The notes beneath the pieces are model-generated. The model did not search any database. It was not told where the DNA came from and worked only from the letters and a program-made list of their open reading frames with translations. From the NCBI RefSeq assembly GCF_004138325.1, contig NZ_SBLB01000001.1:496001-560000 (forward strand): 64,000 bases of DNA, in the 5' to 3' direction. The position numbers were made by a program, and so were the translations under genes. Source of the DNA: Spirosoma sordidisoli (lineage in GTDB: Bacteria; Bacteroidota; Bacteroidia; Cytophagales; Spirosomataceae). Positions 46,146-55,358 of the stretch are shown in pieces (within the stretch, counting starts at the first letter, position 1; every line of letters begins with the position of its first letter).

Positions 46146-47207
46146 ATGGAAGCACCTGTTCTGAATCGTACTACCACCACCCCGAAGCCGCTCGGCAAAA
46201 CGGGGGTTCTACTCGTCAACCTCGGCACCCCCGATAGCCCTTCTGTTCCCGACGTACGCAAATACCTGCGGGAGTTTCTGATGGACGGGCGCGTCATCGA
46301 TATTCCGTTTATTCCCCGTTTTCTGCTCGTCAACGGCATCATCGCGCCATTTCGGGCTCCGAAGTCGGCCAAGACCTACAAGGAAGTCTGGACCGAAAAC
46401 GGCTCTCCTCTTAAATATTACGGGCAGGTCAACGAACGGCAGCTGCAGCAGGCGCTGGGCGACGAGTACGTAGTTCGGCTGGCCATGCGCTACCAGAGCC
46501 CCAGTATCGACGCCGGTCTGAGCGAGTTTCAGCGGCTGGGCCTGACCGACATCATCGTGATTCCGCTCTTTCCGCAGTATGCCTCGGCTACCACAGGATC
46601 GGTCTACGAAAAGGTGATGGACATTATAAAAACCTGGCAGGTCATTCCGGAGATTCGCTTCATCAACCGGTTTCTCGAACATCCGAAATTCATCGACGGG
46701 TTTGTGCAGCTGGGCCGCAAGTACATGGCTGAGCACGACTTCGATCATTTTCTTTTCAGCTACCACGGCCTGCCCGAGCGCCAGATTCGCAAAGGCGATA
46801 TAACCAAAACGGTTTGTCAGCTGGGGGAGTGCTGCGCATCGCTCCGTGCCGATAATCAGCATTGCTACCGGGCACAGTGTTTCGAAACCACCCGCCGGCT
46901 CGTGCGGGAGCTCGGCATTCCGGAGGGTAAATACACCACCTGTTTTCAGTCCCGACTGGGCCGCGACCCCTGGATCAAGCCGTATACGGAAGATACCATC
47001 CGGGAGCTGGCCGGGAAAGGCATAAAACGGGTGCTGGCTTTTTCACCGGCTTTCGTGGCCGACTGTCTGGAAACCACTATCGAAGTGGGCGAAGAGTACA
47101 AAGAACTATTCGAAGAGCTGGGCGGAGAACACTGGCAGCTCGTAGAGAGCCTGAACGACAGCCCGATCTGGGTAGAAACCCTGGTCGACCTGGTCAGAAC
47201 GGCTTAG
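46146..47207 (+). CDS. hemH: Ferrochelatase
   Basis: A 353-residue enzyme that inserts iron into protoporphyrin IX, the last step of haem synthesis. Blocks: GVLLVNLGTPDSPSVPDVRKYLREFL, YQSPSIDAGLSEF, the catalytic-His block FLFSYHGLPERQIRKGD, and FSPAFVADCLETTIEVGEEY with the conserved Glu. A Cys-rich insert (CQLGECC, then CYRAQC) is also seen; haem-family ferrochelatases of other groups use Cys for an iron-sulphur cluster, but that is unverified here. A strong terminator follows. Confidence 0.95.
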   Translation: MEAPVLNRTTTTPKPLGKTGVLLVNLGTPDSPSVPDVRKYLREFLMDGRVIDIPFIPRFLLVNGIIAPFRAPKSAKTYKEVWTENGSPLKYYGQVNERQLQQALGDEYVVRLAMRYQSPSIDAGLSEFQRLGLTDIIVIPLFPQYASATTGSVYEKVMDIIKTWQVIPEIRFINRFLEHPKFIDGFVQLGRKYMAEHDFDHFLFSYHGLPERQIRKGDITKTVCQLGECCASLRADNQHCYRAQCFETTRRLVRELGIPEGKYTTCFQSRLGRDPWIKPYTEDTIRELAGKGIKRVLAFSPAFVADCLETTIEVGEEYKELFEELGGEHWQLVESLNDSPIWVETLVDLVRTA

Positions 47208-47221
47208 CGTTACCACCCGTA

Positions 47222-47257
47222 AAAAACGCCCCGTATCGATCGATGCGGGGCGTTTTT
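47222..47257. terminator. Bidirectional terminator between hemH and the cytochrome gene
   Basis: A perfect 12-bp stem (47222-47233 with 47246-47257) with an A-run at the left end and a T-run at the right serves both converging genes. It lies 14 bases from the hemH stop and 4 bases from the cytochrome stop. Confidence 0.88.
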
Positions 47258-47261
47258 GCTG

Positions 47262-48257
47262 TTAGCGGGTGGCTACCATCCGGGGTTTGGGCGTAAAGGG
47301 CGGTACCGTGTGCTCAACGGGTTTTACCGTTCGGAGGTAGTCGTAGATAGCGCCCAGATCCTGATCGGTCATGTGGGCATACATGGTCCAGGGCATGATT
47401 GAGTTGGTACCCTCCTCCCCGACAGTGGGTTGTGCCGACGCGTTGGTATAGGCCCTGAAGCGGGCAATAAATGCCTCGCGGGTCCATTTGCCGATACCCG
47501 ACTGAGCCGGAGTGATGTTAGCTGCGCGGGCCGTACCGGTAGGCATCGGAAACTCACGCCCACCGGCAAACGACATACCGGGCAGCCCCTGCCCCTGCGC
47601 ATCGACCGGTGTGTGGCAATCGCCACAGCCCGCAAACATGGTTATGTATTTCCCATACGCAATCTGGTCCGTTGGGGCCGGCCGTTTGCCACCTTCCCGT
47701 TTGGCGGGTATGGTGTTGATGATAAAATTCATTGGAAAATCCGACTCCGACGCGGGTACCACGTGCTGTATGGGTTTCAGACTACGCAGGTAAGCAATGA
47801 TCGCGTGAATATCATCCGGGGCCATCTGCCCGAAATTCTGGTACGGCATCACCGGGAACAGAGCGCGGCCATCCCGACTGACGCCGGTTGTAATGGCCCG
47901 GTAAATTTCCCCGTCGGTCCAGGTACCCAGATGCGCGGGGGTCAGGTTCGGGGCGTAGTAATTACCCGGAAAACCCTGCTCCCGTAAAAATCCTTCGCCC
48001 CCTTTTCCTTCGGTACCGGCTACCATGGGCCCGGTTAGTTTCGTGAAGTCGCGGGTAGAGTGACAATCCATACAGGCGGCTACGTGGTTGGCGAGGTACC
48101 GCCCCCGCTCGATCTGAGCCGCATCGGAATCAATCTCCAGCAGGGGCGCAGGCCCTACGTCGGGCAGTCCCAGCCGGATAAACGCCAGACCAGCACCAAC
48201 AATAACCAGGAGCCCGACGATCAGGAACGTCAGGGCTTTACGTATTCTTTTTCTCAT
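47262..48257 (-). CDS. Dihaem cytochrome c
   Basis: A 331-residue protein with an N-terminal membrane helix (ALTFLIVGLLVIVGAGLAFI) and two cytochrome c folds. Haem-binding motifs are CMDCH (about residue 62) and CGDCH (about 210). Axial Met candidates are PVMPYQNFG and NSIMPWTMY. It carries electrons in the periplasm. The pairing of two class-I domains resembles cytochrome subunits of sugar or alcohol dehydrogenases, but no dehydrogenase is adjacent. Confidence 0.9.
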   Translation of the reverse strand: MRKRIRKALTFLIVGLLVIVGAGLAFIRLGLPDVGPAPLLEIDSDAAQIERGRYLANHVAACMDCHSTRDFTKLTGPMVAGTEGKGGEGFLREQGFPGNYYAPNLTPAHLGTWTDGEIYRAITTGVSRDGRALFPVMPYQNFGQMAPDDIHAIIAYLRSLKPIQHVVPASESDFPMNFIINTIPAKREGGKRPAPTDQIAYGKYITMFAGCGDCHTPVDAQGQGLPGMSFAGGREFPMPTGTARAANITPAQSGIGKWTREAFIARFRAYTNASAQPTVGEEGTNSIMPWTMYAHMTDQDLGAIYDYLRTVKPVEHTVPPFTPKPRMVATR

Positions 48258-48513
48258 GAGGATAAGGAAAAATAGGGAATAAACAAAAATAGACCAACTA
48301 CCTCCAGAGTACAGATATATTTTTCAAACGGTTGTTTCCATTATGATAAACAAGTAACTTCAAGAATACATATAGTAACCTCATTACTAATAATTTACAT
48401 TATAACATAACGTATGACAGGATATTTATTTAGCACACTTATTCTATCATACCTATTGCATATTAGTTTTTCCTTGCTTTCTTTGCAACCAAACCGCTTT
48501 ATCCGTAAATTTC

Positions 48514-51500
48514 ATGTATCCTTTTTCGCTCATGCAGAGCGCTTGTGTACGTACGTGCACCCTGCTACTGCTATGCCTGCTGACGTGTGTCAGACACTCC
48601 GCCATCGGCTCTTCAGCCCCGCTCCTTTTCGGTAAGGACGCTCCACCCAATCGATCATCAACGGCCCCACCCAAAGTCGCGTTACCTGTCTCTCCGATCA
48701 CTAAAACAAAAGCATCTCCTGTTGCATACAAACCTCTACCTCATCTCATTTACAGCGATCCCATTCGGTTTAACCTGCAGGTAAGCCGTCGGTCTGTACG
48801 GCTGGGAGAATCGGTCGAACTGGTCATTACAGCGCAGCTGCTTAACCTGTCGCCCAATTCCATGTTCTTCCTGCCCGGAGCCAATGCCTACCGGCTGAAG
48901 CTGCTGCTGCCACCGGGTTTCGAACAGACAGGTGGAGACTATGTCGACTTTATTGGCGACGAACTATCGTACCCGGCTCACCCTGTAGCCACCTATCGCA
49001 TTCAGGGTCGCTTCCGCAGTATCACCGAAGGCACCTCATTCCGGCTCCTACGCGGGCATAGCCAGGCTACGGACCAGAGCCTCTTCATCGAAAAAGCCCA
49101 GCTTCACCTGAAAGCGGTTCCCGGAGAGCCCAGAGCCTCTTCATCATCCAATACCATCGACGACCAGACGCTGATGGTGATTGGTGAGCCGGAGCCCGCA
49201 GCCACAACCGCCGGCGCTCGGGCGGCTGCTCCGTCGTATCGGTCATCGCTCGAACACGCCCGCTGCGAAACCATTGGCGGCTGGGTCATTGACGCCAACA
49301 ATCCCAGCCAGTCGGTCAGCCTCGATATTCATCTGAACGGGCTGAAGGTAGCCACCATCTCCGCCGACCAGCCCCGCAACGACGTCGCCAGCGCCTTCGG
49401 CAGCAGCTATAACAAATACGGATTTACCTGGACCCTGCCGGCCAGCTACAAGTCGAACGATAAGCTGATCGTGTCGGTACGCCCTACCGGCAGCACGACC
49501 GAACTGACCGACAGTCCCCGCGTTACCGAGATTTGCGTTGGTTCGGGCCAGTCGCCGATAACGACGCCCCCCAGCACGACCGTAACCACGCCACCGAGCA
49601 CTACAACGGCCACCACTCCGCCCAGCACGACGGTAACGACGCCACCAACCACGACGGTAACCACCCCGCCCAGTAGCACGACCGCCACGCCCCCCAGCAC
49701 GACGGTAACCACCCCGCCAACGACCACGGTAACGACGCCACCAACCACCACGGTGGTGACCCCGCCCGCCCCCAACGCCAGCTACCGCTCCTCCTTCGAG
49801 CACGCCCGTTGCGAAACCATCGGCGGCTGGGTTCTCGACGCCAACAACCCCAACCGGTCGATCAGCCTCGACGTCTACATCAACGGCACCAAAGTCGCCA
49901 CCATCGCGGCTGACCGGGTACGTAGTGATGTGGCCAGCGCCTTCGGCTACGGCTACAACAAGTTTGGCTTCCTGTGGAGTATTCCCGACAGCTACAAGTC
50001 GGGCGCTCGCATGACCATTTCGGTACGGCCCGCCGGCACCAGCATCGAGCTCAACAGCAGCCCGCGCACCACCGACGTCTGCGCCGGGAGCGGTACACCC
50101 CCCGTCACCACCGAGCCGCCCACCACGACGGTAACCACCCCGCCCAGCACGACCGTAACGACGCCACCGACCACCACGGTGACGACCCCGCCCTCGCCCA
50201 ACGCCAGCTACCGCTCCTCCTTCGAGCATGCCCGTTGCGAAACCATCGGCGGCTGGGTCTTCGATGCCAACAACCCCAACCAGTCGGTGAGCCTCGACGT
50301 CTACATCAACGGCACCAAAGTCGCCACCATCGCGGCTGACCGGGTGCGTAGTGATGTGGCCAGCGCCTTCGGCTACGGCTACAACAAGTTTGGCTTCCTG
50401 TGGAGTATTCCCGACAGCTACAAGTCGGGCGCTCGCATGACCATTTCGGTACGGCCCACCGGCACCAGCATCGAGCTCAACAGCAGCCCACGCACTACCG
50501 ACGTCTGCGCCGGGAGCGGTACACCCCCCGTCACCACCGAGCCCCCCAGCACGACGGTAACCACCCCGCCAACGACGACCGTAACGACGCCACCAACCAC
50601 CACGGTGGTGACCCCGCCCGCCCCCAACGCCAGCTACCGCTCCTCCTTCGAGCATGCCCGTTGCGAAACCATCGGCGGCTGGGTTCTCGACGCCAACAAC
50701 CCCAACCGGTCGATCAGCCTCGACGTCTACATCAACGGCACCAAAGTCGCCACCATCGCGGCTGACCGGGTACGTAGTGATGTGGCCAGCGCCTTCGGTT
50801 ACGGCTACAACAAGTTTGGCTTCCTGTGGAGTATTCCCGACAGCTACAAGTCGGGTGCCCGTATGACCATCTCGGTACGGCCCGCCGGCACCAGCATCGA
50901 GCTCAACAGCAGCCCACGCACCACCGACGTCTGCGCCGGGAGCGGTACACCTCCCGTCACCACCGAGCCGCCCACCACGACGGTAACCACCCCGCCAACG
51001 ACCACGGTAACGACGCCACCAACCACCACGGTAACCACCCCGCCCGCCCCCAACGCCAGCTACCGCTCGTCGCTGGACCACGCCCGCTGCGAAACCGTTG
51101 GCGGCTGGATTCTGGATGCCAACAACCCCAACCAGTCGGTGAGCCTCGACATTTACATCAACGGTACCAAAGCGGCCACCATTACCGCCGATCAGCCCCG
51201 CAGCGATGTGGCCAGCGCCTTCGGCTACAGCTACAACAAGTTTGGCTTCCTGTGGACCATTCCGGCCAGTTACAAGTCGGGCGCGCAGCTGATCGTATCG
51301 GTTCGACCCACCGGCACGGACCGCAACATCACGAACAGCCCGCTCACGACGGATGTATGTTCAGGATCGGGCACTCCGCCGGTAACGTCACCCCCACCGA
51401 GCACGACCACCACGACCCCGCCGGTTACCACACCACCGATCGTGACCCCACCGCCGTCCACTGATTATCCGATCCTGGACAGTCCGCAGCCGAGCGACTT

Positions 51501-52866
51501 ACGGCCGTTCATCCAGAACGAGCGGGTACGGGTAGCCATCGATCTGGCCGTAGGGGGCGTAGTTCGGGAAGTAACGGATCTTCAGGTTGGCGAGAACATG
51601 ATCAACTGCCTCGTGAAGGACGGGAAGCGGGATACAGGACGTGACGACCAGATTGCGATCTACGGACTTCCCGATGCTAATCAGGGCTGGACAACGGGCG
51701 GCAGTCAGCTCCATGACAACATTGGCTACAACCCGGTACAGGGTGGCGACGTGCTGCTGAACCGCTCGCCTATCCTGGCCTTTGGTAAGACCAACAACAT
51801 GCTGTACTGCAAAACCCGGCCGCTGCAGTGGGGCCTGAACAACATCCCGGGCGATTATATCATTGAGCAGTGGATTCAGCTTCAGGGTAACATCGTTCGC
51901 CGGCACGTTCGGATTACGGGCAACCGGCCCGAAACCGGCAGCCAGTTCTATGACCATGCCCGCCAGCAGGAATTGCCCTGTACCTATACCAGCGGCTCGT
52001 TCTACCAGTACTACGTGGTTCAGGGAACGCCTTACACCAACGCTCCGCTGGTTAAGGTAAATGACATTCCCAACCTCGATGGTAGTGGCAAAACCCTGAA
52101 CCAGTACGACGATTCGATGGGCCAGATTGCCCCGCTCAACGTCGATGCCTCTGAGCCCTGGATTGCCGCCGTACGTCCGCAGGATAACCGGGGTATTGCG
52201 CTGCATACGCCGTTCTCGAACGAGTTCAAGGTCGGTCTGTTCAACAGCGTAGGCTGGGGTCCGCCAGAAGCGCTCAACGCCGGCTATATCGCCAATGGCC
52301 TGAAACTGACCCTGGACCGGAACGGCGTTTACGAATTCGACTTCAACATGGTTGTGGGTAGCCTGAACGAAATCCGGAACACGATCAACTCGCTGCCGCA
52401 AAGCGAAACCAAGCCACACTACGTGTTTGCAGGGCAGAGCAAACGGCATGGATTCTCGTACCAGAAAGGCTATGATCAGGGCTATCCTGTGGGCGACGAA
52501 CTGAGCATTACCCCGAAAAACCGGCGGTTCAGCTTCACCTCACCCCGCAAAGGCTACAAAGCATCTGACATCAACCGCATCTACATCAGAATACGGGCGC
52601 GCACCAACGAAACCCAGTTTGTGCTGAAGTGGCGAAAAATTGGTCAGTCGCCCATCGAATCCGAATGGGCTGGTCAGTCGATCTCCTTCCCCATTACGGG
52701 CGACAACCAGTACCGGACCATTGCAATTCCGGTCGGTAACCACCCGCAGTGGAACGGTATTATCAATGAGTTTTCGATCAACTACGCCAACCCCAATGAA
52801 GAACCTGCCAACAACCAGCAGATCGGCATCAAGTGGATTTCGGCCGAAAACCTCGAAAACCAGTAA
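48514..52866 (+). CDS. Large modular exported protein with five repeated Cys-pair modules
   Basis: A 1450-residue protein; the start is 48514 or the in-frame ATG at 48532. A signal-like hydrophobic segment (CVRTCTLLLLCLLTC) is followed by an N-terminal beta domain (about 80-205), then five repeats of a module of about 105 residues that starts YRSSxxHARCETxGGW and ends xSPxTTDVCxGSG, each with two Cys. They are joined by Thr/Pro-rich linkers (repeats of TTTVTTPP type). The unique C-terminal part (about 985-1450) has an all-beta look (SDLRPFIQNERVRVAIDLAVGG; later GYNPVQGGDVLLNRSP) and no recognised family, and no T9SS sorting domain was found. Repeats 2-5 are almost identical at the DNA level. 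It could be a carbohydrate-binding surface protein. Confidence 0.8.
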   Translation: MYPFSLMQSACVRTCTLLLLCLLTCVRHSAIGSSAPLLFGKDAPPNRSSTAPPKVALPVSPITKTKASPVAYKPLPHLIYSDPIRFNLQVSRRSVRLGESVELVITAQLLNLSPNSMFFLPGANAYRLKLLLPPGFEQTGGDYVDFIGDELSYPAHPVATYRIQGRFRSITEGTSFRLLRGHSQATDQSLFIEKAQLHLKAVPGEPRASSSSNTIDDQTLMVIGEPEPAATTAGARAAAPSYRSSLEHARCETIGGWVIDANNPSQSVSLDIHLNGLKVATISADQPRNDVASAFGSSYNKYGFTWTLPASYKSNDKLIVSVRPTGSTTELTDSPRVTEICVGSGQSPITTPPSTTVTTPPSTTTATTPPSTTVTTPPTTTVTTPPSSTTATPPSTTVTTPPTTTVTTPPTTTVVTPPAPNASYRSSFEHARCETIGGWVLDANNPNRSISLDVYINGTKVATIAADRVRSDVASAFGYGYNKFGFLWSIPDSYKSGARMTISVRPAGTSIELNSSPRTTDVCAGSGTPPVTTEPPTTTVTTPPSTTVTTPPTTTVTTPPSPNASYRSSFEHARCETIGGWVFDANNPNQSVSLDVYINGTKVATIAADRVRSDVASAFGYGYNKFGFLWSIPDSYKSGARMTISVRPTGTSIELNSSPRTTDVCAGSGTPPVTTEPPSTTVTTPPTTTVTTPPTTTVVTPPAPNASYRSSFEHARCETIGGWVLDANNPNRSISLDVYINGTKVATIAADRVRSDVASAFGYGYNKFGFLWSIPDSYKSGARMTISVRPAGTSIELNSSPRTTDVCAGSGTPPVTTEPPTTTVTTPPTTTVTTPPTTTVTTPPAPNASYRSSLDHARCETVGGWILDANNPNQSVSLDIYINGTKAATITADQPRSDVASAFGYSYNKFGFLWTIPASYKSGAQLIVSVRPTGTDRNITNSPLTTDVCSGSGTPPVTSPPPSTTTTTPPVTTPPIVTPPPSTDYPILDSPQPSDLRPFIQNERVRVAIDLAVGGVVREVTDLQVGENMINCLVKDGKRDTGRDDQIAIYGLPDANQGWTTGGSQLHDNIGYNPVQGGDVLLNRSPILAFGKTNNMLYCKTRPLQWGLNNIPGDYIIEQWIQLQGNIVRRHVRITGNRPETGSQFYDHARQQELPCTYTSGSFYQYYVVQGTPYTNAPLVKVNDIPNLDGSGKTLNQYDDSMGQIAPLNVDASEPWIAAVRPQDNRGIALHTPFSNEFKVGLFNSVGWGPPEALNAGYIANGLKLTLDRNGVYEFDFNMVVGSLNEIRNTINSLPQSETKPHYVFAGQSKRHGFSYQKGYDQGYPVGDELSITPKNRRFSFTSPRKGYKASDINRIYIRIRARTNETQFVLKWRKIGQSPIESEWAGQSISFPITGDNQYRTIAIPVGNHPQWNGIINEFSINYANPNEEPANNQQIGIKWISAENLENQ
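49774..51051 (+). repeat. Three 426-bp tandem DNA repeats (142 codons each)
   Basis: The junction sequence that opens each module (aacgccagctaccgctc) recurs at 49774, 50200, 50626 and 51052. The spacing is exactly 426 bases each time. Each unit encodes one module plus one Thr/Pro linker. The DNA differs only at scattered positions, which is closer than the divergence to module 1 (49231-49550). Unequal crossing-over could change the copy number in frame. Confidence 0.9.
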
Positions 52867-52906
52867 GACACTCTTAAAATGAGTTCGGATAAAAGCTGAT
52901 TACTTT

Positions 52907-52939
52907 AAAGCCGTTTCAGGTCATCTGAAACGGCTTTTT
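52907..52939. terminator. Terminator after the modular protein
   Basis: A perfect 13-bp stem (52907-52919 with 52925-52937) closes a 5-base loop; a short T-run is part of and follows the right arm. It lies between converging genes. Confidence 0.85.
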
Positions 52940-52966
52940 CGTAGTATCACCAGCAAGTTGTATACA

Positions 52967-54040
52967 TCAGGCTGCCATGAGGCCGTCCGTTGCCTGACCT
53001 GACTCCAGCATGGGTGCTATGGTCGTGTTCATCCGCTCCCGCACGAAGCTCTCCTGCAGATAAGCGGGCAGCTTACTGACCAGTTGCCGGTACGCGTCCA
53101 CGCCCAGCGCTTTGGCAATGTACGCTTCATGAACAGCGTTGACATGGGCAACGATATTGACCAGGCTCTGGTGAAACAGCTTCACATCGATCTCGGAGTC
53201 GACAAACCGCTCGATTTCCCGGTTGGTCGACGAGATACGCAGGCGGCTCAGCATGTCGAAATAGGTGGTATACCCGATCTGCCTGGCCAGCTGCTTGTAT
53301 TGCTCAACGCTGAACTTCTGCAGAATCTCACCCGTCTTCGGGCTTCGCAGCGCCGTTTTGGGATTGTTCTGGATGGCATTGCGCAGCGACTTCACCCGCT
53401 GGTCGCGGGTGGTTTTGAGAAACTGCGCCAGTTCGGCCTGGGCCGACCCCGCCCGCGACGGCAGCAGCAGGTCTGTTTTCGCCGTAACGCTGAATCGCCG
53501 GGCCATCGGCAACCGCTGAATGCGGTAATTATTGATCGGGCCAAGCGCGTAGTAGCCGATGGACGACGGGTAATAGCCACGCACGACCATGTTTCCGATC
53601 CGCTTCCGGATCAGCTCTTCGTTACTCACCTGAATGCCCTGCACCGCCAGAAAAGCCCGGGCGCTGAACAGCGCACTGTAGTAGGCCTGCGGAAACGTCC
53701 AGTGCAACGAGCTTTGCAGATACTGTTCGTCATTCACAACGGGTGTAATCCGCAGCGCATATTCGGCACTCCAGCTGTTGAGCAGCAGCTTTTCCAGTGC
53801 CTTATAGGCAGCGTCGTTCACCCGCCCATGGAACTGCCCGAAGATGGGAAACTTAGCCACATCGAACAGGTCGTTCTGGTGCTGGATATGATAATCCATG
53901 GCGAAAAAATGGTTCAGAAACACCTGTGCCGGAATAGACTTCCGCCAGTTCTCGTCGAGCGGCAAATGGCTCGCCGGAGCTGGTGCAAGCGGTGCCTGAG
54001 CGTTCTGGGAATGCATCGTCACGTTGGTTATCTGTGTCAT
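52967..54040 (-). CDS. Hypothetical protein, unrecognised family
   Basis: A 357-residue, mostly helical cytosolic protein with no signal peptide. Blocks that stand out are NHFFAMDYHIQHQNDLFDVAKF, LNSWSAEYALRITPV, the aromatic run FPQAYYSALFSARAFLAVQGI, and RFSVTAKTDLLLPSRAGSAQ. The aromatic run with the following basic region faintly recalls HEPN-type nucleases, but the family's RxxxxxH motif was not found, so I do not assign it. It converges with the modular protein across a terminator and its start is divergent from the OmpA-like gene. Confidence 0.6.
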   Translation of the reverse strand: MTQITNVTMHSQNAQAPLAPAPASHLPLDENWRKSIPAQVFLNHFFAMDYHIQHQNDLFDVAKFPIFGQFHGRVNDAAYKALEKLLLNSWSAEYALRITPVVNDEQYLQSSLHWTFPQAYYSALFSARAFLAVQGIQVSNEELIRKRIGNMVVRGYYPSSIGYYALGPINNYRIQRLPMARRFSVTAKTDLLLPSRAGSAQAELAQFLKTTRDQRVKSLRNAIQNNPKTALRSPKTGEILQKFSVEQYKQLARQIGYTTYFDMLSRLRISSTNREIERFVDSEIDVKLFHQSLVNIVAHVNAVHEAYIAKALGVDAYRQLVSKLPAYLQESFVRERMNTTIAPMLESGQATDGLMAA

Positions 54041-54189
54041 ACTTTATCAACAAAAAAGGCATTCCCGGCGTTCCTTTCCCTGCCCTAATTTTATGTATAT
54101 AAATCCTATGAAAATCAGCAAGTTATATACTATTTTTTGACTTCAAAAAACCCACCCTCAACGGCATATAGAGCGGATAGACCATATTG

Positions 54190-54197
54190 TATTTTTG
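54190..54197 (+). promoter_or_regulatory. Candidate -7 box upstream of the OmpA-like gene
   Basis: TATTTTTG matches the Bacteroidota TAnnTTTG -7 consensus exactly and lies 47 bases upstream of the ATG at 54245. A clear -33 TTG was not seen at the right spacing. Confidence 0.35.
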
Positions 54198-54244
54198 CGC
54201 GAGCGAAGGCACTTTTGCTTTGCGTTTTTACGTTGAAAGAAAAC

Positions 54245-55228
54245 ATGAAACGAATACAGCCTCTCGTTATTTACTGTTGCTTACTAGCTAGTCCGTTGTT
54301 TCCACAGACTGGCTGGGGACAAACCCCGCCCATGTCGCCCTCAACGCTTCAGGCCGTCACCTTCGAGGGTTCCGTTGTCGATGCTTCCAACCGGAAGCCG
54401 CTCAGCGGAGCTCTTATTTCAGCCACGAATCAGGCCGGCGTGAAAGGGAGTTCGCAACGAACCGGAGCCGACGGTTCGTTCAAAATCACCCTTGGCCCCC
54501 GTCAGTCTTATGTAGTAACCATTAGCGCTGATGGCTATCATCCCCTCAACGAACAACTCACGTATACGTCTATCTACGTGAACAAGCTCACCAAAGTGAT
54601 CCGGCTGTATCGTACCGGGACACAACCCCCTGTTCAGGAAAAAAATGTGACGCTGGCCGATACGCGCCAGACTATGCCCTCTTCAACCACCCAATCCACA
54701 GACATACTAGCCTCAGGTACAAACACGGCTAATGCAGCGACGGTACCAGCGGCAGCGGCTCCCGTGGCTACGGCCCCTCCGGCCCGACCGACTCCTCCTC
54801 CCGCCAGCAGCCCCCGCGTCACCCCGCCCAAAACCCTCGACGCTAAAGTGGTTTACACTCCTCCGCTCGTTGTGGCTCCGGTCGGAAAAACTACGCAGCT
54901 GCGAGCTATTCAGTTTGTACAAAGCAAAGCCGAGCTGTTGCCCGACGCCCAGCCCGCACTCGACCAGCTGCTGACCTTCATGCAGGCCAATGCCACCGCC
55001 GAAATTGAGCTGGCCGGTCATACCGACAACCAGGGCGATTTTGATGAGAACCTGAAGCTCTCGAAGCAGCGGGTCGATGTGGTCAAAGAGTTTTTGGTAA
55101 AGAATGGCATAGCCGCCAATCGAATCAGCACCCGCGGCTACGGCCCAACCCGCCCCATTGCCAGCAACAACCACGAGTTCTCCCGCCAGCAGAACCGGCG
55201 CGTCGAGATGATCGTAGTCAAACAGTAG
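54245..55228 (+). CDS. OmpA-family protein with carboxypeptidase-regulatory-like domain
   Basis: A 327-residue outer-membrane-associated protein, taken from ATG 54245 (MKRIQPLVIYCCLLASPLF); an upstream ATG at 54137 would put 36 residues before the signal peptide. After the signal comes a carboxypeptidase-regulatory-like domain (VTFEGSVVDASNRKPLSGALISA, about 40-125), a low-complexity Ala/Thr/Pro linker, and a C-terminal OmpA domain (AIQFVQSKAELLPDAQPALDQL, AGHTDNQGDFDENLKLSKQRVDVV and GYGPTRPIASNNHEFSRQQNRRVE), which binds peptidoglycan. The N-terminal domain may contact the outer membrane or ligand. Confidence 0.9.
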   Translation: MKRIQPLVIYCCLLASPLFPQTGWGQTPPMSPSTLQAVTFEGSVVDASNRKPLSGALISATNQAGVKGSSQRTGADGSFKITLGPRQSYVVTISADGYHPLNEQLTYTSIYVNKLTKVIRLYRTGTQPPVQEKNVTLADTRQTMPSSTTQSTDILASGTNTANAATVPAAAAPVATAPPARPTPPPASSPRVTPPKTLDAKVVYTPPLVVAPVGKTTQLRAIQFVQSKAELLPDAQPALDQLLTFMQANATAEIELAGHTDNQGDFDENLKLSKQRVDVVKEFLVKNGIAANRISTRGYGPTRPIASNNHEFSRQQNRRVEMIVVKQ

Positions 55229-55257
55229 AGACGCGATCGCACCGGCCCTCGCGTCTC
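55228..55257 (+). terminator. Hairpin overlapping the OmpA stop codon
   Basis: A 9-bp perfect stem (55228-55236 with 55249-55257) begins at the last base of the stop codon. No U-tract follows. Confidence 0.4.
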
Positions 55258-55287
55258 ACCCGCGTCAGCAACAAACCATATGGCTGG

Positions 55288-55352
55288 GTGGTCCGTGAGG
55301 ACCGGAGCGCCGACCGCACGGACCATATGTAAGAACGTAGAAACGGACCACC
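55288..55352. repeat. Overlapping palindromes between the OmpA-like and EamA genes
   Basis: A stem of 8 bp (55290-55297 with 55317-55324) with a G/C-rich loop is followed by a third copy of the arm at 55343-55352, which can pair with 55288-55297 over 10 bases. The two alternative pairings make a REP-like cluster in the intergenic space. The EamA stop lies 7 bases away. Confidence 0.6.
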
Positions 55353-55358
55353 TACCCT

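Noticed and set aside
49774-51051. CRISPR-like regular repeats
   Set aside because: The repeat period is 426 bases, the units are coding, and there are no short spacers or palindromic direct repeats.
49243-51081. Long open frame opposite the repeat modules (about 612 residues, Gly/Arg/Val rich)
   Set aside because: It is the antisense frame of a repeat-rich gene; it has low complexity, no recognisable motif, and the sense gene has a signal and conserved Cys pairs.
53084-54088. Open frame of 334 residues antisense to the unrecognised gene at 52967-54040
   Set aside because: Basic, His/Arg/Gln-rich antisense composition; the minus-strand frame has natural codon use and ends next to a terminator.
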